In this document: piece by piece, positions 35,632 to 44,984 of the stretch | Layout of the letters: every line of letters begins with the position of its first letter | Position numbering within the stretch: the stretch's first letter is position 1 | NCBI RefSeq assembly: GCF_900100045.1 | Contig: NZ_FNEA01000024.1 | Span: 1-64,000 of the forward strand | Source: Paracoccus denitrificans | GTDB taxonomy: Bacteria > Pseudomonadota > Alphaproteobacteria > Rhodobacterales > Rhodobacteraceae | Direction: 5' to 3' | DNA: 64,000 nucleotides | Made by a program: the position numbers and the translations under genes | The notes under the pieces: model-generated | What the model was told of the DNA's origin: nothing | What the model saw: only the letters and a program-made list of their open reading frames with translations | Databases searched by the model: none

Positions 35632-37041
35632 ATGACCGAGCAGCCCACCACCGCCAACCAGATGTGGGGCGGACGTTTCGCCGCAGGCCCGGACGCGATC
35701 ATGGAGGCGATCAACGCCTCGATCGGCTTCGACCAGCGGCTCTATGCCCAGGACATCCGGGGCAGCCGCGCCCATGCCGCGATGCTCGCCGCACAAGGCA
35801 TCATCAGCACTAGCGATGCCGAGGCGATCGGGGAAGGGCTGCTCACGGTCTTGTCAGAGATCGAGAAGGGCGACTTTCCCTTTTCGACTGCGCTGGAAGA
35901 CATCCACATGAATGTGGAATCGCGGCTGAAGGAGATCATCGGCGAGCCGGCGGGGCGCCTGCATACGGCGCGCTCGCGCAACGACCAGGTGGCGACCGAT
36001 TTCCGGCTTTGGGTGCGCGACCAGTGCGACGCCGCCATCGCCGGGCTGGACGCCCTGATCCGCGCCGCCTTGTCGCAGGCCGAGAAGGGCGCGGATTGGG
36101 TCATGCCGGGCTTTACACATCTGCAAACCGCGCAGCCGGTGACCTGGGGCCATCACATGATGGCCTATGTCGAGATGTTCGGCCGCGACCTGTCGCGTTT
36201 CCGGGACGCGCGCAAGCGCATGAACGAATCGCCCCTGGGCGCCGCCGCCCTGGCCGGCACCGGCTTTCCCATCGACCGCGAGGCGACGGCCCGGGCGCTG
36301 GGCTTCGAGCGGCCGATGGCGAACAGCCTCGACGCGGTCAGCGACCGGGATTTCGCGCTGGAATACCTGTCGAGCGCCGCGATCTGCGCCGTCCACCTGT
36401 CGCGGCTGGCCGAGGAACTGGTGATCTGGTCCTCGGCCCAGTTCCGGTTCGTGACCATGTCGGACCGATTCTCGACCGGCTCGTCGATCATGCCGCAGAA
36501 GAAGAACCCCGACGCCGCCGAGCTGATCCGCGCCAAGATCGGCCGCATCCTGGGCGCGGCGGTGGCGCTGTTCGTGGTGATGAAGGGCCTGCCCTTGGCC
36601 TATTCCAAGGACATGCAGGAGGACAAGGAGCAGGTCTTCGACGCGAGCGACAACCTGATGCTGGCGCTTGCCGCGATGACGGGGATGCTCACCGACCTGA
36701 CCGCGAATCGCGAGCGGCTGGAGGCGGCGGCGGGCTCGGGCTTCTCGACCGCGACCGACCTGGCTGACTGGCTGGTGCGCGAGGCCGGGCTGCCCTTCCG
36801 CGACGCCCATCATGCGACCGGCGCGCTGGTCGCCATGGCCGAGCAGGCGGGCATCGACCTGCCGGACCTGACGCTGGAACAGATGCAATCGGTCAACCCG
36901 GCGATCACCGCGGATGTCTATGGCGTGCTGGGCGTGCATAACTCGGTCGCCTCGCGCATGAGCTATGGCGGCACCGCTCCGGCGCAGGTCCGCGCCCAGA
37001 TCGCCCGCTGGAAAGAGAAACTGGAGGAGAAATCCGCATGA
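35632..37041 (+). CDS. argH: Argininosuccinate lyase
   Basis: Splits argininosuccinate into arginine and fumarate. The 469-residue protein has the superfamily signature GSSIMPQKKNPDAAELI, HMNVESRL, and LHTARSRNDQVATDFRLW. AAGGAC lies six bases before ATG 35632. It is the first gene of an overlapping operon: its stop overlaps the LptM-like start (ATGA, 37038-37041), followed by DUF2834 and lysA. Confidence 0.97.
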   Translation: MTEQPTTANQMWGGRFAAGPDAIMEAINASIGFDQRLYAQDIRGSRAHAAMLAAQGIISTSDAEAIGEGLLTVLSEIEKGDFPFSTALEDIHMNVESRLKEIIGEPAGRLHTARSRNDQVATDFRLWVRDQCDAAIAGLDALIRAALSQAEKGADWVMPGFTHLQTAQPVTWGHHMMAYVEMFGRDLSRFRDARKRMNESPLGAAALAGTGFPIDREATARALGFERPMANSLDAVSDRDFALEYLSSAAICAVHLSRLAEELVIWSSAQFRFVTMSDRFSTGSSIMPQKKNPDAAELIRAKIGRILGAAVALFVVMKGLPLAYSKDMQEDKEQVFDASDNLMLALAAMTGMLTDLTANRERLEAAAGSGFSTATDLADWLVREAGLPFRDAHHATGALVAMAEQAGIDLPDLTLEQMQSVNPAITADVYGVLGVHNSVASRMSYGGTAPAQVRAQIARWKEKLEEKSA

Positions 37042-37205
37042 CGCAGCATCTGCTTTTGGCCGCTTTCGCGCTGATCCTGGCGACCCTGGCCGCCTGTGGC
37101 GTCGATGGCGCCCCGACCCGTCCCGAGCCCGCCCGCGAGACCGTGCGCGAACCCGGCGTGCATATCAGCGGAGAGGCGCATTTCGGTGTCATCACGCAGC
37201 TCTGA
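37038..37205 (+). CDS. Small LptM-like lipoprotein
   Basis: A 55-residue lipoprotein: LLLAAFALILATLAACGVDG is the signal with lipobox LAAC, and CGVDGAPTRP fits the short LPAM/LptM motif that assists the LptDE outer-membrane complex in other bacteria. It sits between argH and lysA, the usual place of such genes. The ATGA overlap with argH supports translation. The next gene starts inside its coding region in another frame. Confidence 0.8.
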   Translation: MTQHLLLAAFALILATLAACGVDGAPTRPEPARETVREPGVHISGEAHFGVITQL

Positions 37206-37461
37206 GCTGACGTCGCTGCGGCTGGCCTGGGCCGGGCTTGCCCTGGTCGGCCTTGTCGTGGCGCTGTGGCGGGGCGAGGCGCTTTGGCAAGGCGCCGGCG
37301 GGTCCGAACTGGTGGCGCAGGCCACGCTGGCGCTATGGTGCCTGATCGAGACCATGCTGCGCCGCAACTGGGCGGCACTGCTGACGCTGCCGGGGCTGGC
37401 GCTGGGGATCGGCTTTGCGCTGCCGCTATATCTGTTCATCCGCTCTCGCAGGATCACCTGA
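37186..37461 (+). CDS. DUF2834-like small membrane protein
   Basis: A 91-residue protein with three predicted membrane helices: LAWAGLALVGLVVALW, LVAQATLALWCLIETML and WAALLTLPGLALGIGFALPL. It ends with the charged RSRRIT. GTG 37186 lies 10 bases after GAGAGG and inside the end of the LptM-like gene in another frame. Its TGA overlaps the lysA ATG (37459-37463). No function is known for the family. Confidence 0.75.
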   Translation: MSSRSSELTSLRLAWAGLALVGLVVALWRGEALWQGAGGSELVAQATLALWCLIETMLRRNWAALLTLPGLALGIGFALPLYLFIRSRRIT

Positions 37462-38726
37462 TGGATCACTTCAACTATGTCGATGGCTGGCTGCATGCCG
37501 AGGAGGTGCCGCTGGCCCGCATCGCGGCCGAGGTCGGCACCCCGGTCTATGTCTATTCCGCCGCCACGCTGACCCGGCATTTCAAGCTGTTCCAGCAGGC
37601 GCTGGCGTGGACCGATCACCTGGTCTGCTTTGCGGTCAAGGCGAATTCGAACATCGCGGTGCTGAAGCTTCTGGGCGACCTGGGCGCGGGCATGGATATC
37701 GTCTCGGGCGGGGAATATGCGCGCGCCAGGGCGGCGGGCGTGCCGGGCGAGCGGATCGTTTTCTCGGGCGTCGGCAAGCTCGAACCCGAGATGCGCATGG
37801 CGCTGGAAGGCGGCATCCGCCAGTTCAACGTCGAATCCGAGCCCGAGCTGGAGCTGCTGTCGCGCGTCGCCTCGTCCATGGGGGTCGAGGCGCCGATCGC
37901 CGTGCGGGTGAACCCGGACGTGGACGCCAGGACGCATGAGAAGATCGCCACGGGCAAGTCCGAGAACAAGTTCGGCATCCCCATCGCGCGGGCGCGCGAG
38001 GTCTATGCCCATGCCGCGCGCCTGCCCGGGATCAAGGTGGTCGGCATCGACATGCATATCGGCAGCCAGCTGACCGACCTGGAGCCCTATCGCCAAGCCT
38101 ATGCCAAGATGGCCGAACTGACCCGCGCGCTGCGCGCCGACGGGCACCGGATCACCCGGCTCGACATGGGCGGCGGCCTGGGCATTCCCTATCGGCGCGA
38201 CAACAATGCGCCGCCCTTGCCCATCGAATACGGCCAGGTGATCCGCGATGCCGTGGGCGACCTGGGCTGCGAGATCGAGATCGAGCCGGGGCGCAACATC
38301 GCCGGCAATGCCGGGATCCTGCTTTCCTCGGTGATCTATCTGAAACAGGGCGAGGGGCGGGATTTCCTGATCCTCGACGCGGCGATGAACGATCTGATCC
38401 GGCCGGCGATGTATTCCGCGCATCACGACATCGTCCCGGTGCGCGAGGCGGCGCCGGGGGCCGAGGTCGCGCCGCATGACGTGGTCGGCCCGGTCTGCGA
38501 GACCGGCGACACCTTCCAGAAGGCGGTCGAGCTGCCGGCATTGGGCCCCGGCGATCTGGTGGCGTTGCGCTCGGCCGGGGCCTATGGCGCGGTGATGGCC
38601 TCGGAATACAATTCCCGGCCGTTGGTGCCCGAGGTTCTGGTCAGCGCCGATCAATTCGCCGTCATTCGGGCGCGGCCGACGCTTGAGGAAATGCTGGGAC
38701 GCGATACCATTCCGGAATGGCTCTGA
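37461..38726 (+). CDS. lysA: Diaminopimelate decarboxylase
   Basis: Last enzyme of lysine synthesis, converting meso-diaminopimelate to lysine with pyridoxal phosphate. The 421-residue protein has the Schiff-base lysine in CFAVKANSNIAVLKLL, the substrate region HIGSQLTDLEPYRQAYAKM, GGGLGIPY, EPGRNIAGNAG, and the cysteine loop VCETGDTF. It is the last gene of the argH-lptM-DUF2834-lysA operon and ends before a GGGGG-hairpin. Confidence 0.97.
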   Translation: MDHFNYVDGWLHAEEVPLARIAAEVGTPVYVYSAATLTRHFKLFQQALAWTDHLVCFAVKANSNIAVLKLLGDLGAGMDIVSGGEYARARAAGVPGERIVFSGVGKLEPEMRMALEGGIRQFNVESEPELELLSRVASSMGVEAPIAVRVNPDVDARTHEKIATGKSENKFGIPIARAREVYAHAARLPGIKVVGIDMHIGSQLTDLEPYRQAYAKMAELTRALRADGHRITRLDMGGGLGIPYRRDNNAPPLPIEYGQVIRDAVGDLGCEIEIEPGRNIAGNAGILLSSVIYLKQGEGRDFLILDAAMNDLIRPAMYSAHHDIVPVREAAPGAEVAPHDVVGPVCETGDTFQKAVELPALGPGDLVALRSAGAYGAVMASEYNSRPLVPEVLVSADQFAVIRARPTLEEMLGRDTIPEWL

Positions 38727-38750
38727 ACGCTCATTCCCGCGCCGTTGCGA

Positions 38751-38771
38751 CCGGGGGTTTCACACCCCCGG
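38751..38771 (+). terminator. Terminator-like hairpin of lysA, Rhodobacterales-type repeat
   Basis: CCGGGGG-TTTCACA-CCCCCGG is a seven-pair stem 24 bases after the lysA stop codon. The adjoining GGCCCCCGTGGGGTATTTCC resembles a short repeat that, from memory, is common in Rhodobacterales intergenic regions. Confidence 0.55.
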
Positions 38772-38816
38772 GCCCCCGTGGGGTATTTCCCAAACGGAAA
38801 ATGAAGGGGCGTGATC

Positions 38817-41321
38817 GTGGATCGGGATGAGCCACGCCGGATTCGCCGGGCGGTCTGGCTGACCCGCGCCGGCATGTGGTGGGAGGCGCTGGCCGCGGCC
38901 TTCTGGCCGCTGGGCGTGCTGCTGGCACTGGTGCTGGCGGCGCTGGCCTTCGGCGTGACCGATCTGCTGTCCTCGCGCGTGCTGTTCTGGAGCATGGCGG
39001 CGGCGGTGCTGGCCGTGCTGTCGGCCTTGGCCTGGGGATTGCGGCGATTCCGGCGGCCTTCGGCCGAGGCGGCGCGGTCGCGGGTCGATCTGACCCTGCC
39101 GGGGCGGCCGCTTTCGGCGCTGCGCGATCAGGTGGCCGTGGGTGCCGGGGACGGCGGTGCGGCCGTGCTGTGGCGGGCGCATCTGGCGCGGATGCAGGCG
39201 GTGGCCTCGGCCGCGCGGCCGGTCGCCCCCGATGCGCGGCTGCGCTGGCGCGATCCGGTCGCGCTGCGGCTGGTCGGCATGGTGGCGCTGGTCATGGCGC
39301 TGATCTTTGCGCCCACGGGGCAGCTGGGGCAGGGCATCGCCGCCTTGGGCGCAACCTTCCGGCCCATGCCCGAGGTGCGTCCGGGGGGCGAGGCCGGCCC
39401 CTCATGGGAGGGCTGGGCCGAGCCGCCCGCCTATACCCGGCGTCCGACGCTTTACCTGAACGCCCTGCCAGAGGGGCAGGGGCTGGAACTTCCCAAGGGC
39501 TCGAAGCTGAGCTTCCGGCTTTATGGCGAAGGCGCCGGGATCGTGCAGGACATCGGTGCTGCGCTGCCGGGCGGCGAGCCTTCGGCGCCGGAGTTCATGG
39601 CCGAGCGCGACGGGGTGGTCGAGGTCGCCGGGCGGCGTTTCGACGTGACCGTGCTGCCCGATGCGGCGCCGGTCGTCGCACCGGGCAAGGCGCCCGAGCG
39701 GCGAGCCGACGGCCGGCTGGTGCAGGAATTCACCGCCAGCGACGACAACGGCATTGCGGGGGGACAGGCGGTCATCACGCTGGACCTGGATGCGGTGGAC
39801 CGCCGCTTTGGCCTGGCGCCCGACCCCGAGCCGCGCGAGACGGTGGCGCTGGACCTGCCGCTGCCCGCGACCGGCAGCCGCAAGCAGGTCCGCGGCCGGC
39901 TGGTGGGCGACCTGGCGCGCCACCCCTGGGCCAACCTGCCGGTGACCATCTCGCTGCAGGTCGAGGACGGGATCGAGCAGCAGGGTGTCTCGGCCCCCAT
40001 GCGCATGGTGCTGCCGGGGCGGCGCTTCTTCGATCCATTGGCGGCGGCGCTGATCGAGGTGCGGCGCGACCTGTTGTGGTCGCGCGAAAACGCTGCCCGT
40101 AGCGCCCAGGTTCTGCGCGCGGCGAGCTGGCAGCCCGACGGCTTCATGGAGGAGGAGCTTTATCACGGCCTGCGGGGTGCCGTCGGCACGCTGGAAGCCG
40201 GCAATCTGAGCGAGGAGGCGCGCAACAAGCTGGCGCAATTGCTGTGGGACGCGGCCGTCGCGCTGGAGGATGGCGGCCTGGCCGATGCTCTGGAGCGGAT
40301 GCAGCAGGCCCAGGAGCGGCTGTCCGAGGCGATCCGCAACGGCGCCAGCCCTGACGAGATCCAGCGGCTGATGGACGAGCTGAAGCAGGCCACCGACGAT
40401 TATCTGGACATGCTGGCCCAGCAGCAGGGCGAGGATCCGGCCCAGCGTTTCGACCGCTCGGCCCAGAACCGCCAGCAGATCACCGGCGACCAGATCCAGC
40501 AGATGATGGACGAGATCCAGCGCCTGATGAACGAGGGCCGCATGGCCGAGGCCCAGGAACTGCTGGAGCAGTTCAACCGCATGATGCAGAACCTGCGGGT
40601 GACGCAATCCGAAGGGGGCGAGGGCGGCCGCCAGCGTCCGATGAACCGGCTGGCCGAGACCCTTCGCGACCAGCAGAAGCTGGCCGACGAGGCCATGCGC
40701 CAGATGCAGGACCAATACGGCCAGTGGCAGCAGGGCCAGGAAGGGCAGGGCAGCCAGGACAACCAGCAGCTCGCCGACCGCCAGCGCGAGTTGCGCGAGG
40801 ATCTGGGCCGGCAGCGCGGGTTGCTGCCCGGCCGCGGCACGCCGCAGGGCGAGGAGGCGCGTCGCCAGCTGGACGAGGCCGGCCGTGCCATGGAGGATGC
40901 CGAGCAGTCCCTGCGTGAGGGTGACGCCGCCGGCGCGATGGAGCGCCAGGCCCAGGCCATCCAATCCATGCGCGAGGGGATGCGCGCGCTTGGCGACATG
41001 ATGGCGCAGGACCGGCAGCAGGGGCAGGACGGCGAGCCGCAGCAGGGCGGGCAGCAGGACGGTCCCGAGGGCCCCTCGGGCGATCCGCGCGGCCAGCGCG
41101 GGCTGGCGCAACCCTACGACCGCCGGCCGCAGACCGATCCGTTGGGCCGGGCGCTGTCGGGCGACGGCGGCTCGATCACCTCGGGCGATCCGCTGGCCGA
41201 GGGGGGCGATCCCTCGCGCAAGGCCCGGGAATTGCAGGACGAGATCCGCCGCCGCACCGGCGAGCGCGAGCGGCCGCGCGACGAGCGCGACTATCTGGGC
41301 CGGCTGCTGGAGAATTTCTGA
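38817..41321 (+). CDS. TIGR02302/DUF4175 family membrane protein
   Basis: A protein of about 834 residues. Three membrane segments lie near the N terminus (FWPLGVLLALVLAALAFGV; FWSMAAAVLAVLSALAW; LVGMVALVMALIFAPTG). A beta-rich periplasmic part follows, then a long C-terminal glutamine-rich coiled coil (residues about 500-700, for example RQQITGDQIQQMMDEIQRLM and the QQGQEGQGSQDNQQ region). The family is widespread in alphaproteobacteria and its function is unknown. GTG 38817 is seven bases after AAGGGG; the upstream GTG 38811 is too close. Confidence 0.85.
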   Translation: MDRDEPRRIRRAVWLTRAGMWWEALAAAFWPLGVLLALVLAALAFGVTDLLSSRVLFWSMAAAVLAVLSALAWGLRRFRRPSAEAARSRVDLTLPGRPLSALRDQVAVGAGDGGAAVLWRAHLARMQAVASAARPVAPDARLRWRDPVALRLVGMVALVMALIFAPTGQLGQGIAALGATFRPMPEVRPGGEAGPSWEGWAEPPAYTRRPTLYLNALPEGQGLELPKGSKLSFRLYGEGAGIVQDIGAALPGGEPSAPEFMAERDGVVEVAGRRFDVTVLPDAAPVVAPGKAPERRADGRLVQEFTASDDNGIAGGQAVITLDLDAVDRRFGLAPDPEPRETVALDLPLPATGSRKQVRGRLVGDLARHPWANLPVTISLQVEDGIEQQGVSAPMRMVLPGRRFFDPLAAALIEVRRDLLWSRENAARSAQVLRAASWQPDGFMEEELYHGLRGAVGTLEAGNLSEEARNKLAQLLWDAAVALEDGGLADALERMQQAQERLSEAIRNGASPDEIQRLMDELKQATDDYLDMLAQQQGEDPAQRFDRSAQNRQQITGDQIQQMMDEIQRLMNEGRMAEAQELLEQFNRMMQNLRVTQSEGGEGGRQRPMNRLAETLRDQQKLADEAMRQMQDQYGQWQQGQEGQGSQDNQQLADRQRELREDLGRQRGLLPGRGTPQGEEARRQLDEAGRAMEDAEQSLREGDAAGAMERQAQAIQSMREGMRALGDMMAQDRQQGQDGEPQQGGQQDGPEGPSGDPRGQRGLAQPYDRRPQTDPLGRALSGDGGSITSGDPLAEGGDPSRKARELQDEIRRRTGERERPRDERDYLGRLLENF

Positions 41322-41400
41322 ACCGTCGCAGGAAGGCCCGCGGCCGGCGTCGAACCGGCCTGCATGGGGTGCCGCGTCACGTCAGCAGGGCCGAAACGTG

Positions 41401-42360
41401 CTATTCGCCCAGGATGCGGTCGTGCAGCCAGAGCCGGCCATGATCGATGTGCTGGCGCAATCCGGCAAGCCAGTTGCCGCCTTCATCGGCCGGGATCTGC
41501 GGCGCCAGCGCATAGAGTGCCACCACCCCCAGCGCCAGCATGGCGGCAAGGCCGAAACCCGTGGCATAGCCCGTCCTTTCGCGTCGCACCGGCACGATGG
41601 CGGGGACGGGTGCTTCGCGCAGGCTGCCGGTTTCGGCGGGTTGGCCGGATCCGGCTTCCGGCGCGGCGGGCCGGATCAGCGATGCGGCGGGCGAGGGCGG
41701 TTCTTCGGCCTGGGTTGCCGCATCGGGCTGCGGCGTGACCGAGCGGGTCAGGGTGGCGGCCAGTTCCTCGGCATCGGGCAGGACGGGGGCCGCTACCGGC
41801 TGGGGCCGATCCTGCGGTGCAGGGTCAAGGGCCGGATCGGCTGCGCCCGGACTTTCGGGCAGGGGAGCGGCCTGGGTCTCAGTAGGAGCCTCAACGGGTC
41901 TTTCAACGGAAGTCTTGTCGGGCAAGGAGGCGTGGCCGGCCTCGGTCACGGTCACGGCGGGCCAGTCGACCAGCGGCTCGGCCTCTGTCCCGCTTTCCGC
42001 TGCGGCGTGTTCCGGCCGGGCTGCGTCCGGCATGTCCTGCGGCGCTTCGGCCACCGGCTTCGCGGGATTGTGATCGGCGGTGGGCGGGCGCATTTCCGTC
42101 TGGCGGGCGCGCAATTCCCGGGCGGCCTCTTCGCGCAGGATGGCCAGCACCGATTCGTCCAGCGGCCGGTTCAGCACCGGGCGTGCCTCGGGGGCATGGG
42201 GGTCGCGCGGGCCGGCTTCGGGCGGCAAGGCGGATTTTCCGGGCCTTGGCTGGCGCCAGACATGGCCACAGGCCGAGCATTCGACCTCGCGCCCCGAGGC
42301 GGGAATGGCGGATTCCGCAATCTCGTATTGGGCTGCGCAGCGGGGGCAGGTCAGGCGCAT
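41401..42360 (-). CDS. MJ0042 zinc-ribbon protein with C-terminal membrane anchor
   Basis: A 319-residue protein. The N-terminal ribbon is MRLTCPRCAAQYEIAESAIP followed by EVECSACGHVWRQ, two CxxC pairs. A long acidic, proline/alanine-rich spacer (about residues 45-245) leads to one membrane helix (GFGLAAMLALGVVALYAL) near the C terminus. Such proteins stand divergent from ftsE in Rhodobacterales. The role may be linked to cell envelope assembly, but is not known. Confidence 0.85.
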   Translation of the reverse strand: MRLTCPRCAAQYEIAESAIPASGREVECSACGHVWRQPRPGKSALPPEAGPRDPHAPEARPVLNRPLDESVLAILREEAARELRARQTEMRPPTADHNPAKPVAEAPQDMPDAARPEHAAAESGTEAEPLVDWPAVTVTEAGHASLPDKTSVERPVEAPTETQAAPLPESPGAADPALDPAPQDRPQPVAAPVLPDAEELAATLTRSVTPQPDAATQAEEPPSPAASLIRPAAPEAGSGQPAETGSLREAPVPAIVPVRRERTGYATGFGLAAMLALGVVALYALAPQIPADEGGNWLAGLRQHIDHGRLWLHDRILGE

Positions 42361-42484
42361 GGGCTGGTCTTTCGGCTCCGGTCGGGGATGGTTTCGATCA
42401 TGCGGGCGTCTCGCATTCGCCGCGCGACTGTTCTATCAAGCCAGGAACCGCGCGCCAAGCAGCCCGCTCGGAAAGGGACCACCA

Positions 42485-43159
42485 GTGATCGAGATGCAGA
42501 ACCTGTCCTTCGGCTACAGCGGCAACGATCCGTTGCTTGCCGACATGTCGCTGACGCTACAGCCGGGTTCCTTTCATTTCCTGACCGGCCCGTCGGGCGC
42601 GGGCAAGACCACCTTCCTGCGGCTGTGCTATGCCGAACTGATGCCGAGCGCCGGGCAGATGACGGCATTCGGCCAGGACGTGCGCACGCTGTCGCGCGAC
42701 GGCATCGCCGCGTTGCGCCGCCGGGTGGGGGTGGTGCATCAGGATACGCAGTTTCTTGACCACCTGCCGGTGGCGGAAAACATCGCGCTGCCGTTGCTGG
42801 TTTCGGGCGAGCAGATCGACATGCCGGCCCTGGGCGAGCTTCTGGCCTGGGTGCAGCTGTCCGGCCACGCCCGCGCCATGCCGCCCGAGCTTTCCGGGGG
42901 CGAGCGGCAGCGTGCCGCCCTGGCCCGTGCCGTCATCATGTCGCCCGACCTGATCCTGGCCGATGAGCCGACGGGCAACCTGGATTGGGACATGTCGATG
43001 CGGCTTTTGCAGCTGCTGATCGAACTGAACCGTTCTGGCAAGGCGGTGCTGATCGCCACCCACGACCTGAACCTGATCCGTGCCGCCAAGCAGCAGGTGC
43101 AGGCGCGGGTGCTGCGCATCGCGGGCAAGAGGCTGCAACTGGCGGGAGCGGACCTGTGA
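42485..43159 (+). CDS. ftsE: Cell-division ABC ATPase FtsE
   Basis: ATPase of the FtsEX complex, which activates peptidoglycan hydrolases at the division site. The 224-residue protein has Walker A GPSGAGKTT, the Q-loop VVHQDTQFLDHL, signature LSGGERQRAALARA, Walker B LILADEPTGNLD and the switch histidine ATHDLNLI. GTG 42485 follows AAAGGG. Its stop overlaps the ftsX start as GTGA (43156-43159). Confidence 0.93.
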   Translation: MIEMQNLSFGYSGNDPLLADMSLTLQPGSFHFLTGPSGAGKTTFLRLCYAELMPSAGQMTAFGQDVRTLSRDGIAALRRRVGVVHQDTQFLDHLPVAENIALPLLVSGEQIDMPALGELLAWVQLSGHARAMPPELSGGERQRAALARAVIMSPDLILADEPTGNLDWDMSMRLLQLLIELNRSGKAVLIATHDLNLIRAAKQQVQARVLRIAGKRLQLAGADL

Positions 43160-44085
43160 AGAAAGCCGATCTGAAATCGCTGGACCTGGCGGCGCTGTGG
43201 CGGGGGCTGACCCGGCCCGACCCGGCGGGCACGGACCGCGTGGTGCCGCCGACCGGCTTTACCGCGCAACTGACGGTATTCTCGGCCGCCGCCATGGCCT
43301 TTCTGGCCGTCTTTGCCCTGGCCCTGGCGCTGGCCACCGGCCGGTTGGCCGAACGCTGGTCCACCGAACTGGCCCAGACGGTGACCGTGCGCATCTCGGC
43401 CCCCGATGACCAGATCGACGAGCAGACCGTCACGGTGATGGAGGCGCTGAAGACGACCCCCGGCATCGCCGAGGCCCGATTGCTGCCCGATGACGAGGTG
43501 GAAAGGCTGCTGGAGCCCTGGTTCGGCCCGGATGTCCCGGTCGAGGCCCTGCCGGTGCCGCGGCTGATCGAGATCACCGAGGCCGCCGACGGTTTCGATG
43601 CCGCGGCGCTGCGCCTGCGGCTTCAGGGCGAGGCGCCGGGCGCGGTGCTGGACGACCATACCCGCTGGCGCCAGCCGCTGGTTTCGGCCGCGAACCGGCT
43701 GCGGGTGCTGGGGCTGGTCTCGCTTTTGCTGATCGGCGCGGCTTCTGGTGCCATGATCACGCTGGCGGCCAAGGCGGCGCTGGCGGCGAACGGGCAGGTG
43801 ATCCGCGTGCTGCGCCTGATCGGCGCCCGCGACATCACCATCGCCACCGCCTTCGTGCGCCGCTTTACCCGCCGTGCCGCCATGGGCGCGGCCGGGGGCA
43901 CGGCGCTGGGAATGGGGGCGATCTGGGCGCTGCCCTCGATGGACCAGGCGGGAAGCTTCCTGACCGGGCTGGGATTCCAGGGCTGGGGCTGGCTGTGGCC
44001 GCTGCTGATCCCGCCCGTGGCCGCCGCGATCGGCTTTGTCGCTACCCGCTGGGCGGCGCTGAAGATGCTGCGCGAGGTGCGCTGA
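43156..44085 (+). CDS. ftsX: Cell-division permease FtsX
   Basis: Membrane partner of FtsE, 309 residues with four helices: the first at about residues 40-60 (FSAAAMAFLAVFALALALA), then a periplasmic region (TVRISAPDDQIDEQTVTVME), and three more after residue 190 (LVSLLLIGAASGAMITLAAK and following). RLIGARDITIATAF is the typical segment between the helices. The start overlaps ftsE (GTGA), and the stop overlaps plsC (TGATG). Confidence 0.93.
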   Translation: MKKADLKSLDLAALWRGLTRPDPAGTDRVVPPTGFTAQLTVFSAAAMAFLAVFALALALATGRLAERWSTELAQTVTVRISAPDDQIDEQTVTVMEALKTTPGIAEARLLPDDEVERLLEPWFGPDVPVEALPVPRLIEITEAADGFDAAALRLRLQGEAPGAVLDDHTRWRQPLVSAANRLRVLGLVSLLLIGAASGAMITLAAKAALAANGQVIRVLRLIGARDITIATAFVRRFTRRAAMGAAGGTALGMGAIWALPSMDQAGSFLTGLGFQGWGWLWPLLIPPVAAAIGFVATRWAALKMLREVR

Positions 44086-44867
44086 TGAGTGCCTATCACC
44101 CGCGCCGGGCCTCGATTCTCGACTGGCCGCGTGCGGTGCTTTACTACCTTTACGTGGCGCTGGTGACCCTGGTGCTGGGGCTTTGGGGCCTGCCGCAGGT
44201 GCTGGTCCATCCCGAACGCGCGCATCGCGTGGCCAGCCTGTGGCTGGGCCAGATGCTGGGTGCGGCGCGGGTCATCCTGGGCGTGCGCATCGAATATCGC
44301 GGCACGCCGCCCGCCGGCGACTGCATCGTCGCCTCGAAGCATCAAAGCTTTCTCGACATTCTCGCGCTGGCCCACGCCTGTCCGCGCCGCGCCTTCGTCA
44401 TGAAGCGCGAGGTGCTGCGGGTGCCGATCATGGGCTGGTTCGCGCGCAAGGTCGGCTGCATCCCCATCGACCGCGCCCGGGGCAAGGAGGCGATGAAGCA
44501 GATCATCGCCGGGGTCGAGGCCGCCCGCACCCGCCCCGGCGGGCTGGGCCAGTTGATCATCTATCCCGAGGGCACCCGCACCCGGCCGGGGCAGAAACTG
44601 CCCTACAAGCACGGCGCAGGCACGATCCAGCGCGCCACCGGCCTGCCGATCCAGCCGGTGGCGGTGAATTGCGGCCTGTTCTGGCCCAAGCGCGGCATCC
44701 CGATCCAGGGCGGCACGGCGGTGATCGAGTTCCTGCCGCCGATCACCGTCGGCCAGCGTTCCGGTGCGGTGATGGAACTTCTGGAGGCGCGGATCGAGGC
44801 CGCAAGCGACCGCCTGCTGGCCGAGGCCGGCGGCCTGCCCGGAACCACGCCCGCGCCGGCGGCCTGA
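44085..44867 (+). CDS. plsC: 1-acylglycerol-3-phosphate acyltransferase
   Basis: Makes phosphatidic acid at the inner membrane. The 260-residue protein has an N-terminal membrane helix (VLYYLYVALVTLVLGLWGL), the catalytic HX4D motif (SKHQSFLDILAL), and the substrate motif YPEGTRTRPGQ. It overlaps the end of ftsX, so the operon couples cell division and phospholipid synthesis, an arrangement common in Rhodobacterales. Confidence 0.93.
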   Translation: MSAYHPRRASILDWPRAVLYYLYVALVTLVLGLWGLPQVLVHPERAHRVASLWLGQMLGAARVILGVRIEYRGTPPAGDCIVASKHQSFLDILALAHACPRRAFVMKREVLRVPIMGWFARKVGCIPIDRARGKEAMKQIIAGVEAARTRPGGLGQLIIYPEGTRTRPGQKLPYKHGAGTIQRATGLPIQPVAVNCGLFWPKRGIPIQGGTAVIEFLPPITVGQRSGAVMELLEARIEAASDRLLAEAGGLPGTTPAPAA

Positions 44868-44984
44868 CGCCTGACGCAAGGGCAGGGGCAGGGCCGAAGC
44901 GTTTTCGGCATTGCGCCCGGTCGCGGTTGCGGTCCAACCTGCCCGGCGGATTCGCGGGCCTTCGGGCCAGAACAGGGGGACGGG

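Noticed and set aside
36963..38654. A 563-residue open frame on the minus strand opposite argH and lysA
   Set aside because: Its sequence is the complement of conserved enzyme genes and shows no family features.
40400..41100. Glutamine-rich repeats as a tandem DNA repeat
   Set aside because: The DNA is not periodic; it is a coiled coil rich in Gln, typical of the DUF4175 family.
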